The notes: a model not told the origin generated them from the sequence alone. Counted from the stretch's first letter, positions 19,954 to 31,428 are shown. The stretch is 64,000 bases of DNA from Ustilago trichophora (GCA_900323505.1 OOIN01000001.1:558001-622000); one strand, 5' to 3'. Numbers and translations: made by a program.

Positions 19954-21557
19954 CTGTTTACGATTGAAGTCAGGGTTAAATGAACGAAGAGAGACGGTGG
20001 TCAGAACCTCTGTTTGTAGCACGTAGTAGCAGAACCAGCAGCCAGACTCCTTGCGTAACATCCTGATCCAGATTCTTTCTTGTATCATCATGCGGTGATG
20101 CTTATATATTCCTGTCCGTGGCAGGTCCAATTCCTCCAAACCAAGTTGACACCGTTACGTTGAGTATCTGAGTCCTTGTATGCCCTGCGCAATGCTGTCG
20201 GATGTCGCACGGATGTGGTCGTAAGGCAATTATGCAGGCCAAGTTTGCCCTGAAGCAAATCAAGCCTAATTCTGCCTGAGGTGGAGGGTGCTATATTGAC
20301 GGAATAGCGATATCGAACGCCATCCAAAAGGGCAGCATATGATGATTTGCGACGCAAGACGGTAGCCGACGCATGCTGAAGAGATCAACTGTGTCGTGCG
20401 ATCTATGAATGTTGTCTTGTCTGTTCTGCAAATGTCGAATTGATGCTGGAATCGGCTAATGCAAGGATCGTAGCAAGCTTACGATTGGTAGTGCGTGGCA
20501 GTGTCGAGCGAGAGATGTGGTGCAGAGAATGTTGATGTAGGTTGCAAAGGTGCAATGTAGAATGTGTCGATGCGCAATGGCGGAACTTCGTGCCTTCTGC
20601 CCAGATGACCTGCCAAATTCCAACCCGACCGTGATCTTTTGCTGATTCCTGCCAGCATCTAACGTACAGTGCAGCGCTTCCTCTTTCTGCTGTGTATGCG
20701 TGGCGTGCTGCTGGTTTGATGTCGCCAAACACTTACTGTTGATATCGATCTTGAGGTGATGGTATCAAAGGATATGGAGGATAGAGACAGCGAGCGTTGA
20801 CTTTGCGATACTCAACTGGCCGGCCCACAGATGCTTGGTCGCTCGCAGCAGCAACTGCGCCAAACGCTCGAATTCTTGCTGATCTGACTGCTGTCTGCCT
20901 GGGGCCTGCTTCAGCGTGTGAGGAGCCAAAAAGAACCTCGAAATTCGTTTCAGACGCCAGGGATCGGATCCGCACAAAAATTGATCTGTTCCAGGTCACG
21001 TGTGTAAAACTGTATTTTCTGGTTTTGCTGTGATATTCGTACGAGTGCGTGAGATGCTCCTACCATCGCGAACTGAAACATGTGAACTCAAGACAGTCCA
21101 CTCACCCGGTGGTCTAACAGAGTCTGCCTGTGCGCCTGATCTTTTAAACGTCAGGGTTCATCCCTTTCTTCTCAAGATGATTAATGCCGTTTCGAGCCTG
21201 CCAGCTTGATAAACATCTCGCACAGTCGAGACAGACTCGGAAGTGTGCGAAGTGGCCAACGTATCAATATGCAGAGAAAAGCTGAGTGTGGGTGGATAGA
21301 TTACAAGGGTGTTGCACAAGCCGATGCGTCGGCCCAAAAAGTATGCCATGAGAATCAGTCGAGGAAGACTCAATGTGTGCCGAAATGGTTGTGGAAGGTG
21401 ACAATGGATTCTAGATCCTGCTTTCTAAAGCCCAACATGTCTGTACAGCTTGAGCGCCACAGCGCTACAGCCATGCGAAGAGATGGTATCAGGAGCTATG
21501 AGAGACATGTCATGCTCGTTTTGGGGTTGTATGTCATGCGATGAGAAGAATGCTATT
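19954..21557. other. Intergenic region upstream of eL31 and downstream of eIF3h
   Basis: Apart from the TATA-like box at 20101 nothing is recognised: no homopolymer, tandem repeat, RNA gene or domain-bearing frame. Confidence 0.5.
20101..20108 (-). promoter_or_regulatory. TATA box of the eL31 gene
   Basis: TATATAAG on the minus strand, 148 bp upstream of the start codon, leaving room for a short leader or a small leader intron. Confidence 0.5.
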
Positions 21558-22751
21558 TTACACAGCACCGGTTTTGGCGGCGTTGAGCTGGATAACACCG
21601 AGAGCGGCGGTCTCGGCCAGACGTCTCGCCGAGCTGTCAATCTGACCAAGCAGCAAAGTGGCCTCAAGACGCGAGGGCTCGGCAGGGATCTTGAACAGAC
21701 GGTTGACGTCCTCGATGGGGAGAGGAGCAAGACCCTGAGCCTCACGTGCCGCATTCTCGGCCTTCTTGCGGACAAGGTAAGCCTCAGCCTTGGCCTTCTC
21801 TCGTGCAAGCTGACGAGCCTGGAAACCGACGTTACCGGCCTCAGCAGCGTGCTCATCGATGATCTCGAGTGTAGACTCGAGCGACGAAGCGAGGACGGGC
21901 TCCAATGCAAGGTTCAACGAAGTGTACGAGGGAGTGAGAGCAGCGGTGGGTGGGTTTCGGAGGAGATCCGAAGTGCTGGGCTGAACGATGGATGGGCCGG
22001 GTGCGCTTGGTGTCGAGATGCTGCTGAGGAAGGCGTCGAGGAGCGCAGTGTTGCGGAGCGAGACGGGGATCTCGATGAGAATGTTGGCGAAAGTGAGCTT
22101 GTGGTCGATGAGGCTCTGGGTGTGGAACTTGCCCTTCTTGTGGGCTTCCACGAAGGAGGGGGAGAGACGGTATGCCTTGACCGAGGTGTTGCCCTGAGCA
22201 GACTGGGCGAGGTCGTGAACGATGAGAACACCCTTGCCACGACCGCTAGCGCCATCACGCTCCATAAGACCAGCAATAGCGGCGAGGCCATCGACAACGG
22301 ACGAGTTGAGGAAAGCACCAAGGAAGCAGCCCTGGTAGAGACCGACGGGGTTGGCATCGGCGTTGACATCACGCAGCAATCGGACCATGTCTGAGGTATA
22401 TCTGGTTGCGTTGCGGCTGCTTCGGTCCTCCTCCTCATCACGCTCTCCGCCGCTACGGCCAGGGTTGGGAAGGGCAAAGACGTTGGAAACCTCGAGAGTT
22501 CCGCCGAGGTCCATGCCGAGAAGGGCACCGGAAGCCGAGGCGGGGTGAGCATCACGGCAGTGCTTGACGATCTTGGTGAGAGCAAGGCCGTCGAGACGCA
22601 CAGAGGTGATCACGTCCGAGTCGAGCTCGAGAGCCTCGAGGGCGGCGCGGTCAAGGTCGGACTGAGCATCGGCGGCAGGGGCCTTGGCAATAGCCGAGGC
22701 TGCGGTAGAGGCGGGGGTGGCAGCCGGTGCTGTGCGTGCGGCTGTGGACAT
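21558..22751 (-). CDS. Translation initiation factor eIF3 subunit h (MPN domain, non-catalytic)
   Basis: A 397-residue protein recognised as eIF3h: an MPN domain begins at VITSVRLDGLALTKIVKHCRDA, continues through GALLGMDLGGTLEVSNVFALPNP, and is followed by the helical C-terminal part with SLRNTALLDAFL and LEIIDEHAAEAGN. The metal-binding JAMM histidines of active MPN proteases are absent; the equivalent stretch reads VGLYQGCFLGAFLNSSVVDG. This fits eIF3h, a scaffold subunit of the 43S pre-initiation machinery in the cytoplasm. An Ala/Thr-rich N-terminus of about 35 residues precedes the domain. ATG at 22751 is used; an upstream in-frame Met at 22955 would add a non-conserved basic leader. 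Confidence 0.92.
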   Translation of the reverse strand: MSTAARTAPAATPASTAASAIAKAPAADAQSDLDRAALEALELDSDVITSVRLDGLALTKIVKHCRDAHPASASGALLGMDLGGTLEVSNVFALPNPGRSGGERDEEEDRSSRNATRYTSDMVRLLRDVNADANPVGLYQGCFLGAFLNSSVVDGLAAIAGLMERDGASGRGKGVLIVHDLAQSAQGNTSVKAYRLSPSFVEAHKKGKFHTQSLIDHKLTFANILIEIPVSLRNTALLDAFLSSISTPSAPGPSIVQPSTSDLLRNPPTAALTPSYTSLNLALEPVLASSLESTLEIIDEHAAEAGNVGFQARQLAREKAKAEAYLVRKKAENAAREAQGLAPLPIEDVNRLFKIPAEPSRLEATLLLGQIDSSARRLAETAALGVIQLNAAKTGAV

Positions 22752-25700
22752 GGTGGTGTATGATGGATCCCGGTCGAGATCAGAAAGATGCAGGTCGGAC
22801 GAGATGGTGGTAAAGAGTTGTTCGCGATCAACGTCAAAACGAAAAAGTGTGCGCGACTGTGATTCCCAAAAACGGCACAGCACCAGTGTGTTGATGCCTT
22901 TCTTTCTTCGCCTGTGCGCGTGTCGGTCGGCGGAAAGCTGAGCTGCGAATTTCATCTCAAATCTTCCTTCTGTGCCATGCCACCACTAAGGGATCAGGTT
23001 CTTTCCTTCCTGCAGCGATTTTCGATCCATGACTGAGTGTCATGAAGCAAAGGTGTAACAATTTTGTTTCGTTTTTGCAGGTGCCTGTTGCCTCGCCTCA
23101 TTAACCAATGCACTCGCATGTTGATGGCGGTGCTTGAGCTTTTGTCTGGACCCTTACTGTTGGAAGTCTCCATCCAGATCTCAACTTTATCGTTCGTTTC
23201 GATGAGATCAGACGTCTGTTGTAGAAGCGATACCTGATTGTTTGGAGGAGCAAAAGCAACACACCAGACACATTTTGCTGTTGAGAAAAAAAAATAGCTA
23301 TCAAAATTGAAACCCTAAAAGTCGAAAGGAAAACAGAACAACACCTCAAAAGTGCGGGGATGATTGAGATCAAGCCCCTACACACGATTGGAAGGCTGCT
23401 TCTTGGTTACGGCGAGACTTTGCCACAATCTGCTGCTGAGCAAGACTCCGCTGCCGAGGAAGTCTAACTCAACGAGAAGACACATTACAGAGTCTCTCAC
23501 ACGTTCTCCATTCACAGAATGAAATGATGTCGGCACAGACGCAGGGGAGGGAACGGCACCAACACTGCAAGTGAGAGATGAAGCAAGTCCGACTGTCGCG
23601 GTCCTTGAGTTCACGATGTCACTCGATGTTATGCCGAAGCGGTCGATCCCGCTGTGCGATTACAGTAGCATCCTCGGAATCATCTGACCGCAAGACCCTT
23701 ATTTCTGATTCAGGATCACAGACCATGCTCCGGAACACTTGCACGCATATTCTTCGTCGCCACGTCGTTGAATGCTCAGAAGGAGCTTCTCCGGGCCTTT
23801 GAAAGACTGACGGTCGTAGAAGCTGCTTCGTGGTCAAAAGCTACCGACGGACGAATGTTGGAGACCGCACCTTCCGCGACAAAGCAGGTAGGGCTGGAGG
23901 GATTCCCCATCGCATGCTCATTGTGCTTGTGCACTTCTTCGCCTCAAAAAAGCTTCTGTCACATGCCGGCTTCCTCAGTGGATAGGATGAAGCCGAGAAC
24001 AAAAAGGAAGGACCAAAACATTCCGCCACAAAGCATGGCGGCCAAGCGTGCTTCTAAATAGAGCTTTCCGTACCTAACTGTCTTGCTGCACAGTGACCTT
24101 ACTTGTGCAGCTGGTCAGGGCTTGCTGCAGTGTGGAGTTGGATTGCCAATTTTTTCGGAATTTTCTTTTCTTTTTAAGGAGAAATGGAATCCTCTGCTGG
24201 CGCTACGCCCTCGCTAGGATCTCGAAATGGGCGGTTAGCGCTGGAAATAGGTAAAGATCTGTGCGGAAAGGTGAGCGCAGAAGGCCCTGGCTGGGAGGCG
24301 AAAATATCGCAAATATTTTGCAACGCGGACCCTGAAAGTCGTCGCACGTTCCATCGTACCCAAGGTTTTAGCGGATGAGACATCCGTCGATCAGAGCTTC
24401 AAAGAAGAGAGGTGAGGGAGTAGGAGGAAGGCAAGAACAAGTCGGTCCGAGCTGTGACCTGGGGAAGAGGAGCAATGTGATGGTTCAGCGGTTGTCCTTC
24501 CACAGGTAAGCTTCGTCATTGAAGGCAAAAGAGTGGCTGGCTGTGCAACCAGACATGTGGATCAGCGTCAGCAAAACTTGATCTGAGTCTCAAAAAGAAC
24601 ATAATCCATGCGATGCAGTCAGCCAGCCATAAATTGAAATCATCATCCACATTGTTTTGCAGTGTCTTTGTAGGGCCACTCTTGGCACCGTTGCATTGCT
24701 GCATTGACGCTGTTCTGCAAGCAAGCTGTAGTTGTGGGATAAAGGGTTTCCACAAGGCGGTGTAAGGCGAAGTGAGAAAGGCGTGGAACCAAGACCTATT
24801 TTGTGATTGGCTCGTCAGCAAAGGAGTTTCCCGCTAAATCGACCACGGCCCTCCGGAGACGCTCGTCAATGTGGTTTTAGAAACACAGGCTCAAGCTTTT
24901 GCCAAAAGACGGTGGACGCCGTGATCCTTTGGAAGAACACAAGCCAAGCAAGCAAGTCGTACAACCAGGGCTCAAAAAGAAGCTTGCGTTGATACTACAG
25001 TAACTCGTACAAAATGACATGAAGAGCATCGGAGCCTCGAGTCCTGAAAATTTGCATCTTGCATTCCGCTCTTCAGCCCGCGTCGCAGCTTAGAGTTGGT
25101 CAGGTCGTTTCACAGCACGTTCAGTGGAAACAGCCCCACATACTGTAGCGGACCCCCTCTCTGAAGATGTATTCGGCCAACTTGATGCTGCTCTGATACT
25201 GCAAATCACAGTGCACAGGACGTGCGATGCCATGATCAAAGCTCCTGCATCTTCATTAGTTTGCAGAAGCAGAGGGCGTTACGTAGGGATCCAGATGCGC
25301 ATTGATGTCTGTTTAATATTATAAATAAATATAAGAAAAAAAGGACGCCTTCGAGAGGTTTCGAGTGGTTCTTTTGGTTCGGCTGTCCCGTAATCAACCA
25401 CAACCCAACCATCGCTCGTCCCCTTCAACCTGCCTCGGCTAACCCGAAGCTGTTTCACGATTTCCGCCTGTCAAGAGCATCCGATCCCGCCTTGGCTCTC
25501 TTGACGTTGCCCCTTCCTAAGGCCGCTTGTGCTGAGACCCTTTTTGGGTTTCCATTGCGCGCTCCAGATTTCGACTGATCTCGACTCCGGTCGCCTCAAG
25601 TCGACCTTGGCAGAAAGCCACGATCTTGTCTTGACCTCTCTCTCTCTCTCTCTCTCTCTGCTGAGCAAATCGCAGCCTCGGCCCCTCCTCAAGCACTAGC

Positions 25701-25904
25701 GCTCGGAATCACAATCACCTTCAAGCGCCAAACGCTAAGTACAAAGCAGGTCGCCAGCTTCACTACAGGTGCTCGCTACATACCATCATCGAGGTCGAAC
25801 ATAGTGCTATGCGAATCTGAAAAGCATCACTTCCCAATCAGGCTAACAAGGGCTTCAAAACCAAGCCGCAACCATCGCCGGCATTCGAATCGAGCACCAT
25901 CAAA
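22752..25904. other. 3.2-kb intergenic region
   Basis: No gene recognised. It holds TACAGTA at 24996-25002, TACTGTA at 25141-25147, an AT-rich patch near 25317-25340 and a CT microsatellite at 25636-25659 in the presumed leader of the next gene. Open frames of 60-100 codons lie in conflicting frames and lack domains. Confidence 0.5.
25636..25659. repeat. CT dinucleotide microsatellite
   Basis: Twelve CT units about 250 bp upstream of the DUF4203 gene start; pyrimidine tracts of this kind are common in fungal promoters. Confidence 0.9.
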
Positions 25905-28900
25905 ATGTTGCTCAAGCCTCGCATACACTCAGCCCTGGGTCTCGCCCTACTGGCGTTGCAGGTCTGCCTGGCTCAGGGTCAACAGCCAGCTCAGCCTTCT
26001 TCGACCGTTAGCGCTTCTGGCAGTGCAGCGACTACTGCGCCAACCGCCTCGTCAACTTCAATCCCTGCCTCAACGACGGTGGTGTCGACCATCACAACTA
26101 CTTTGTCGAGTGGACAGTCACTTCCGACCAGTCTTGCCGCATCAGCAAGCTCAAGAAGCGGCGTCTACTACATTCCAGTCACCACCGTCGTCCCAGTAAC
26201 AGCCAATGCCACATCGACGATCGCCTCGTCTTCAGCTCCCGCACCGACAACCACGGCGAACGCAACCGCATCGGCGTTGGACAAATCTCCCAACAACGCT
26301 CTACCTCTCCACACCATCATCGACCCGGCTTTCGGCGTCCTGGGCGCAATCCTTATCCTTACTGGTCTGCCCATGGCATTTTACGGTCACCGAAACCGCT
26401 GGTCCAGCTACTTCTTGTCCGGCTTTTTCGCCCTCGCTCTGATCTGCATCTCCATCATCCTCAAAGTTGGTGTAGAACCCGCCGTCAACCCACCGTCCAA
26501 GGCTATTCGAGGCCTCTTCCTTGTTGCTGCCGTCATTGCTGGTGCCGTCGGAGGTATCATCTCTGTCGTCTTTTGGCGCGGTGCTGGACTGCTGGCCTGT
26601 GGTTTGGGTGGATTCTTCTTTGGCCTCTTCCTGCAAGCCGTTCGACCCGGCGGTCTTATCCGTCCGGTCGGTCTCCGCTTCATCTTGTACATCGGCCTCT
26701 ATGCTGTCTTCTTTACCGCCAGCTGCATAGAGCGTGTCCACTCGCTCATGCTCGCACTGGCCACCGCCATCATCGGCGCAACCGCACTCACGCTCGGCAT
26801 CGACTGTTACTCGACGCAAGGTCTCAAAGAGTTCTATGTTCGCAACCTCGGCTTCGATTCTCTTTTCAGCGTCAAGTATCCTCCTACTTTCCAGAACGGC
26901 CACTTCCCGCTCGTACAGGGTATGCAGATCGAACTCGGTGTTCTAGGTGCGCTCATCCTAATGGGGTTCGCCTTCCAGATGCGACTGTGGTCCGACCTTC
27001 GTACCCAGCTCTCGGTTCTCAAACGATCCGACGAACGCCGCAACATGCGATCCAAAGCCGAGCGGGCTGCACGCGCAGTCGCTCGAACTGCCAAGCGCGA
27101 TCTCGAAGAATGGGAAGCGAAACACGGCTACAGCAAGACAGCTAGTCGCAACCAGGCCTCGAGAGACGTAGAGAACGGTCTCTCGCCAGTTCCTACCCCT
27201 GATCCCAAGGACACTAGAAGCCGCACGAGCTCATTCATGACGCTCTTCCGCGCCAATACCGATGCCACACAGCTGGCCACACCCTCCTCGCACACCGAAA
27301 AGTTCGCCGACTCTCCGGCCGCGTCTAGCATCCTCGACACAACTGCCTACCCGTTCCCTGCACAGTCTAGCGGCCGTCGCAGCTCCCAATTCCTCGACTA
27401 TATCCAGAAAGGCCCTGAGCGAGTCGAGCCCGAAGGGCCATTGCGGCTCGATTTGCCAGCCATCACCTCACCGATCGGAGATTTCAGTGCAAGCCCTGTG
27501 GCTTCGTCGGCGCCAAAGTCCTTCACGATGAGCCGAATGACGAGTGGCGCGGGAAGCACGGTGCCAGAATCAACCACCTTCAACGCATCTCAACCAGCCA
27601 ATTCGCTCGATCTCACTCGCGCCTTCTCTCCGGAGCCCGTGGCGCCTGCCGCCTCTTTCCGACAACGTTCTGCCTCTACAGCAGCGTTGATGGACAATGC
27701 TGCTACCTTTATGGACCTGGCTTCAACACAGACTGTGACAGGCAATTCTACGAGCAACTCAAGTTCCGCGGGTACTGAAGATCCGGGCCGCCTCAACCAG
27801 CCAGCGAGGCGTGCTCAGAGCCAAGGTATGGCATCAAGATCAGTCTTGGAAGCCGAGACACCGGACTGGAATCAGTCGAACGACACGTCGCCACACGAGC
27901 GCACTCTTTCTAGCCCGACAGCCCTAATAGGACCAGGCATTGCAGGCGCCATGCCCATGGCAAAGAGTCAGTCGCACCAGGGACAGCTGCAGAACAGCAT
28001 GGGTGCGCCGTATGTGGACTCACACGCAGAAAGACGCCATTCTCAAGTACAGCAGAGCCCCTTGGCTTCGCCTAGCCTCGCCCCTGTCAAGATGGTGAGC
28101 GGCGGTCCGAGCAACGCTGTGATGCAGGCACGTCGGTCCCTGGCGATGCGTCGAAGCGATCAGCCCGCCGTACCTTGGACAAATCCCGGAGCTGAGAACG
28201 GCAGCTCAGCCCACAGGAGGGCAGCGAGCGCCGAAGCCCCACGTATGCGTGCCATGTCGATTGAAGAGCTCGAGGCACGTCACCGAGCCAAGCTAGCGGC
28301 TTTGCAAGCGCCCGCTACTCAGACTGTCCACGAAGCCGATGCTCTGCGTCGGGCTAAAGAGGAATGGGAGAGGAAGCAAAAGTTGGAGAGGAGGCGCATG
28401 CAAGAGCGAGAGGCCCAGAAGTTAGCTGCCGCTGCTGCCGCTGCCGGCGTTGGTGGCTCAGCGTCCAACAGTCGGTCCATGTCACCCATTCAGGGTAGTC
28501 ATGACCTTCACAGGATTAGTAGCAACGGCTCGCGAGAAGAACGCCGACGATCGCGTAATCTGAGCGCTACGCTGCTCGAAGCAGTCGGAGAAGAAACACG
28601 GGAGAGCACCAGTGGAGGAGTCAACAAGGCTGCCGAATGGCGCAAATCGATCTCGGGCGTGGAACAGTTGGATCCCAGAGCTGCCAAGCCTTCGAACCCT
28701 GCTACGCCCAACAGCACCCGACCTACATCGCCACAGCCTGGCTCAGGCCTCGAGCGAGGATTGGCGAACCCATTCCCGGCGCAGACACTGGAGCGAAAGC
28801 GACTGAGCGAGACCGACCGACGACGTCTGAGCCAAGGTGCTGGCGAACGTTCGCAGCGTCGCAACAGCCAGCCTCTTCTCGACTTTGACTTGCCTCAGCG

Positions 28901-28907
28901 CAAATAG
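25905..28907 (+). CDS. DUF4203/TMEM198-like multi-pass membrane protein with long disordered tail
   Basis: A 1000-residue single-exon protein. Residues 1-25 look like a signal peptide (hydrophobic ALGLALLALQVCLA). A Ser/Thr-rich, probably glycosylated luminal stretch follows to about 135. About seven hydrophobic helices lie between ~140 and ~365, beginning IIDPAFGVLGAILILTGLPM and including AVIAGAVGGIISVVFW and GLLACGLGGFFFGLFLQAV, the Gly-rich pattern of the DUF4203 (TM7S3/TMEM198 N-terminal) family. The rest, about 630 residues, is polar, Ser/Pro/Arg-rich and likely cytosolic, with a short charged helix near 800-850 (AKEEWERKQKLERRRMQERE). Family members have no firmly known biochemical role in fungi; location in the secretory or plasma membrane is inferred. 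Confidence 0.8.
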   Translation: MLLKPRIHSALGLALLALQVCLAQGQQPAQPSSTVSASGSAATTAPTASSTSIPASTTVVSTITTTLSSGQSLPTSLAASASSRSGVYYIPVTTVVPVTANATSTIASSSAPAPTTTANATASALDKSPNNALPLHTIIDPAFGVLGAILILTGLPMAFYGHRNRWSSYFLSGFFALALICISIILKVGVEPAVNPPSKAIRGLFLVAAVIAGAVGGIISVVFWRGAGLLACGLGGFFFGLFLQAVRPGGLIRPVGLRFILYIGLYAVFFTASCIERVHSLMLALATAIIGATALTLGIDCYSTQGLKEFYVRNLGFDSLFSVKYPPTFQNGHFPLVQGMQIELGVLGALILMGFAFQMRLWSDLRTQLSVLKRSDERRNMRSKAERAARAVARTAKRDLEEWEAKHGYSKTASRNQASRDVENGLSPVPTPDPKDTRSRTSSFMTLFRANTDATQLATPSSHTEKFADSPAASSILDTTAYPFPAQSSGRRSSQFLDYIQKGPERVEPEGPLRLDLPAITSPIGDFSASPVASSAPKSFTMSRMTSGAGSTVPESTTFNASQPANSLDLTRAFSPEPVAPAASFRQRSASTAALMDNAATFMDLASTQTVTGNSTSNSSSAGTEDPGRLNQPARRAQSQGMASRSVLEAETPDWNQSNDTSPHERTLSSPTALIGPGIAGAMPMAKSQSHQGQLQNSMGAPYVDSHAERRHSQVQQSPLASPSLAPVKMVSGGPSNAVMQARRSLAMRRSDQPAVPWTNPGAENGSSAHRRAASAEAPRMRAMSIEELEARHRAKLAALQAPATQTVHEADALRRAKEEWERKQKLERRRMQEREAQKLAAAAAAAGVGGSASNSRSMSPIQGSHDLHRISSNGSREERRRSRNLSATLLEAVGEETRESTSGGVNKAAEWRKSISGVEQLDPRAAKPSNPATPNSTRPTSPQPGSGLERGLANPFPAQTLERKRLSETDRRRLSQGAGERSQRRNSQPLLDFDLPQRK

Positions 28908-30031
28908 TGAGCGTGCGAACGCGGCAGTGGGCTTCTGGTATCATTAAACTACATAGAATTGTCCTATGAACAACGTCGCAGTAAAGCTTTGCTTCGTATT
29001 CGACCAAGTGCTTTTCGCATTTGTTCCCTGGTCCTTTGTCACCTTCATTTACGGCTTGCACTTTCACGAACAATACATTTGTCAATGACCGCTAAAGATG
29101 ATGCTGGCCGGATGGACGATAAGTTCACGCTTGATTCGTATCGTTGCGTCTTGGATCCTTGAGACAAAAGAGTGCAGAAGATGTAAAGAAGCTTAACCGA
29201 AGCCGGCTAGCATTCCGAAAACGGACCGAGGTTCGCATCGGGGAACTTGGATCGGGAAATAATCGTGATTTGACCGTTATGACCGAGACGCAGCGCGACT
29301 CGCCGATCCGCTGTGACCAGCGACGTGGATCTAGAAATGCAGGATATGCCGGCTTTTGAAATATGAAATTAAGCCAGTAAGTAGTGGCCCTGATTGGGGA
29401 GCGATTTCTCTGATTTCTTTGGCCACAAAAAAGCTTCTCTGATGCGTTCTTATCGCACATCGTGGCTGCAGAGCGTTGGACTTTTTTTTTTTTTGGGGGA
29501 TCGCTCGCTGACTCGCTCGCACGCTCATTCGCTCAACGAACCACGCACCGAGTCAGGTTTGGTCGACAGCAAAAAAAAAGTTTCCGCCGCCTAGAGACGT
29601 TGATAGCCAAAACCCGCTCGGTATTTGACCCATTCTTGCTTCGGCAACAAGCTCTCTCTATAGGATCTCATCTGTTACGCAGCAGCAGCGCACAAGCCGG
29701 TTTCAAGTTTCCCAGGTTTCCCCACCCGTTGATGCTGCCTTCCGTTCTTGGCCCGCCCACTCCTTGCTGCTCCCTGTCAGTCTTGGCTGCTCGGCTGCTG
29801 CCTTTGTTTGCCAATCATGGCCATCTAACTGCCGACACTGTCACTGCACGAGCTAAATCAACAACGAGTCAGCAGCCAGTCGCCCTCACGACATCTTTGC
29901 AACGCCCTGGGCTGCGATCTTGGTCATTGTTCAACTTTTTCCTTGCCGAGATCAGAAGCCGTCTTGTTCCGCCCGCATCTTCTTCGCGCCCAACACCGCT
30001 GCCGCCGACTGCCCATAAACGCGAGCAGCAT

Positions 30032-30065
<34 letters not shown>

Positions 30066-30229
30066 TCTCGTTCCAGCATCTTCTCTCAACATCGCCTCCC
30101 CATCAAAGCCTATCCCTCTGCGTCCACCTTGCTGCTGCTCTCTACGTTCCTTATCTTTCTTGGCAACCCTTTGCGCCATCGCTCAAGCCTCGCACGCATC
30201 GCACAATCTCGTCCTCCAGCAAAGCTTGG
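28908..30229. other. Intergenic region and leader of the carbonic anhydrase gene
   Basis: The frame of the carbonic anhydrase stays open from about 29462 to 30229, including an in-frame ATG at 29732 and a CAG repeat at 30032-30064, so part of this could be coding in a long form. Otherwise nothing is recognised except a T/G-rich tract near 29480. Confidence 0.5.
30032..30064 (+). repeat. CAG trinucleotide repeat
   Basis: Eleven exact CAG units. They are in frame with the downstream carbonic anhydrase and would encode polyglutamine if translation began at 29732; with the preferred start they are untranslated leader. Confidence 0.95.
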
Positions 30230-31087
30230 ATGTACACGGCTCTCCCTCGCTCGTCGCTCTTAAGCGTGGCTCGTCGTCACAGCTCCCCATCGCACCTCGT
30301 GCAACAACGTCTCGCTTCCAACAGAACCATCACTACCACCATCAGCACAACCCCTCGTGTAGCTTACCGCGCCAAGGCCACTCCTTCTCCTTTTGCCTCG
30401 AAAGCTTCGATCCGATCGCACTCGAGCTGCTCAAACGAAATGTTGCAAGTCACCGACCTCCTCAAGAAGAACAAGGCCTGGAGTGCCAACTTCACCTCGA
30501 CCAAGCCTGAGCTCGCTGCCCAGCTTGCAGAGACACAGACACCCAAGATTCTGTGGATCGGATGTGCTGACTCGCGAGTCCCCGAGTCGGTGGTGTGCGA
30601 TGCCAACCCAGGCGAGATCTTTGTCACCCGTAACATTGCCAACCAATTCCGTCTCGATGACGACAACGCGTTGAGTGTCCTCACTTTCGCTGTCCAGGCG
30701 TTGGGCATCGAGCACGTCGTTGTTGTTGGTCACACCTTGTGCGGTGGTGTCCAAGCAGCCATTGCCGGCGCTGGCGCTCCCCCTACCGAAGAGGCTCTTC
30801 AGTCGAGCGCCCTCCTCCGTCACCTTGTCCCCTTGACCCAGGTCGCCAAGAAGGTCGTCGACGCCAACCCATCCCTCCAGGGCTCCGAGCTCGCACAAAA
30901 GGTCATCTACGAGTCGGTCAAGCTCCAAGTCGACAACATCGTCTCGACCAACATCATCCAGGACAACTGGAAAGGCGTCACCTCGCCCCTCTCTGGCCAG
31001 GTCATGAACAAGGTCCAGGTGCACGGTCTTTGCTACGACATTGCCAAGGCACAGCTCATCGACCTTGACCTCACCCGATCGGCCTAA
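30230..31087 (+). CDS. Beta-class carbonic anhydrase, probably mitochondrial
   Basis: From ATG 30230 the product is 285 residues. The beta-carbonic anhydrase core has the zinc ligands in IGCADSRVP (Cys, with the Asp-Arg dyad) and VVGHTLCGGV (His and Cys), plus VTRNIANQF. It interconverts CO2 and bicarbonate, supplying bicarbonate to carboxylases. The first ~65 residues are rich in Ser, Arg and Thr and nearly free of acidic residues (SSLLSVARRHSSPSHLVQQR), typical of a mitochondrial presequence. An internal in-frame ATG at 30440 (Met71, MLQVTDLLKKNKAW) would yield a 215-residue form starting right at the catalytic fold. The gene ends 341 bp from the convergent P450 gene. Confidence 0.92.
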   Translation: MYTALPRSSLLSVARRHSSPSHLVQQRLASNRTITTTISTTPRVAYRAKATPSPFASKASIRSHSSCSNEMLQVTDLLKKNKAWSANFTSTKPELAAQLAETQTPKILWIGCADSRVPESVVCDANPGEIFVTRNIANQFRLDDDNALSVLTFAVQALGIEHVVVVGHTLCGGVQAAIAGAGAPPTEEALQSSALLRHLVPLTQVAKKVVDANPSLQGSELAQKVIYESVKLQVDNIVSTNIIQDNWKGVTSPLSGQVMNKVQVHGLCYDIAKAQLIDLDLTRSA

Positions 31088-31428
31088 ACTCAAAAGCAAA
31101 AGGCTGCTCAAGCCGTCCGAACATTCTGTACCCCTTTCTTTTCTCCAATCGCATCGAACGATATAGAGTCACGTTTGTATTCCCTCTTGCGCACGCAATC
31201 GCAAGGCCAGAGATTCTGGCATTTCACCTAGGATTCATCATCTCAGCGCAGCGAAGCGGTGAAAATGCACCAAACTGCCAAAACTGAATGGCACAACTTC
31301 TGAAAGCGAGATACACGCGACTCACAGCAAAACGAGTCACAGCCAGTGAGTTTTCACGGCACGATCCTTCCAATGCATTCCTAATAATGACAAAGTGAGT
31401 GTTCAAGGCGAAAAGGGTGGATGCTAGT
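31088..31428. other. Convergent intergenic spacer
   Basis: 341 bp between the stop codons of the carbonic anhydrase and P450 genes; only 3' untranslated sequence is expected and nothing else is seen. Confidence 0.5.
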
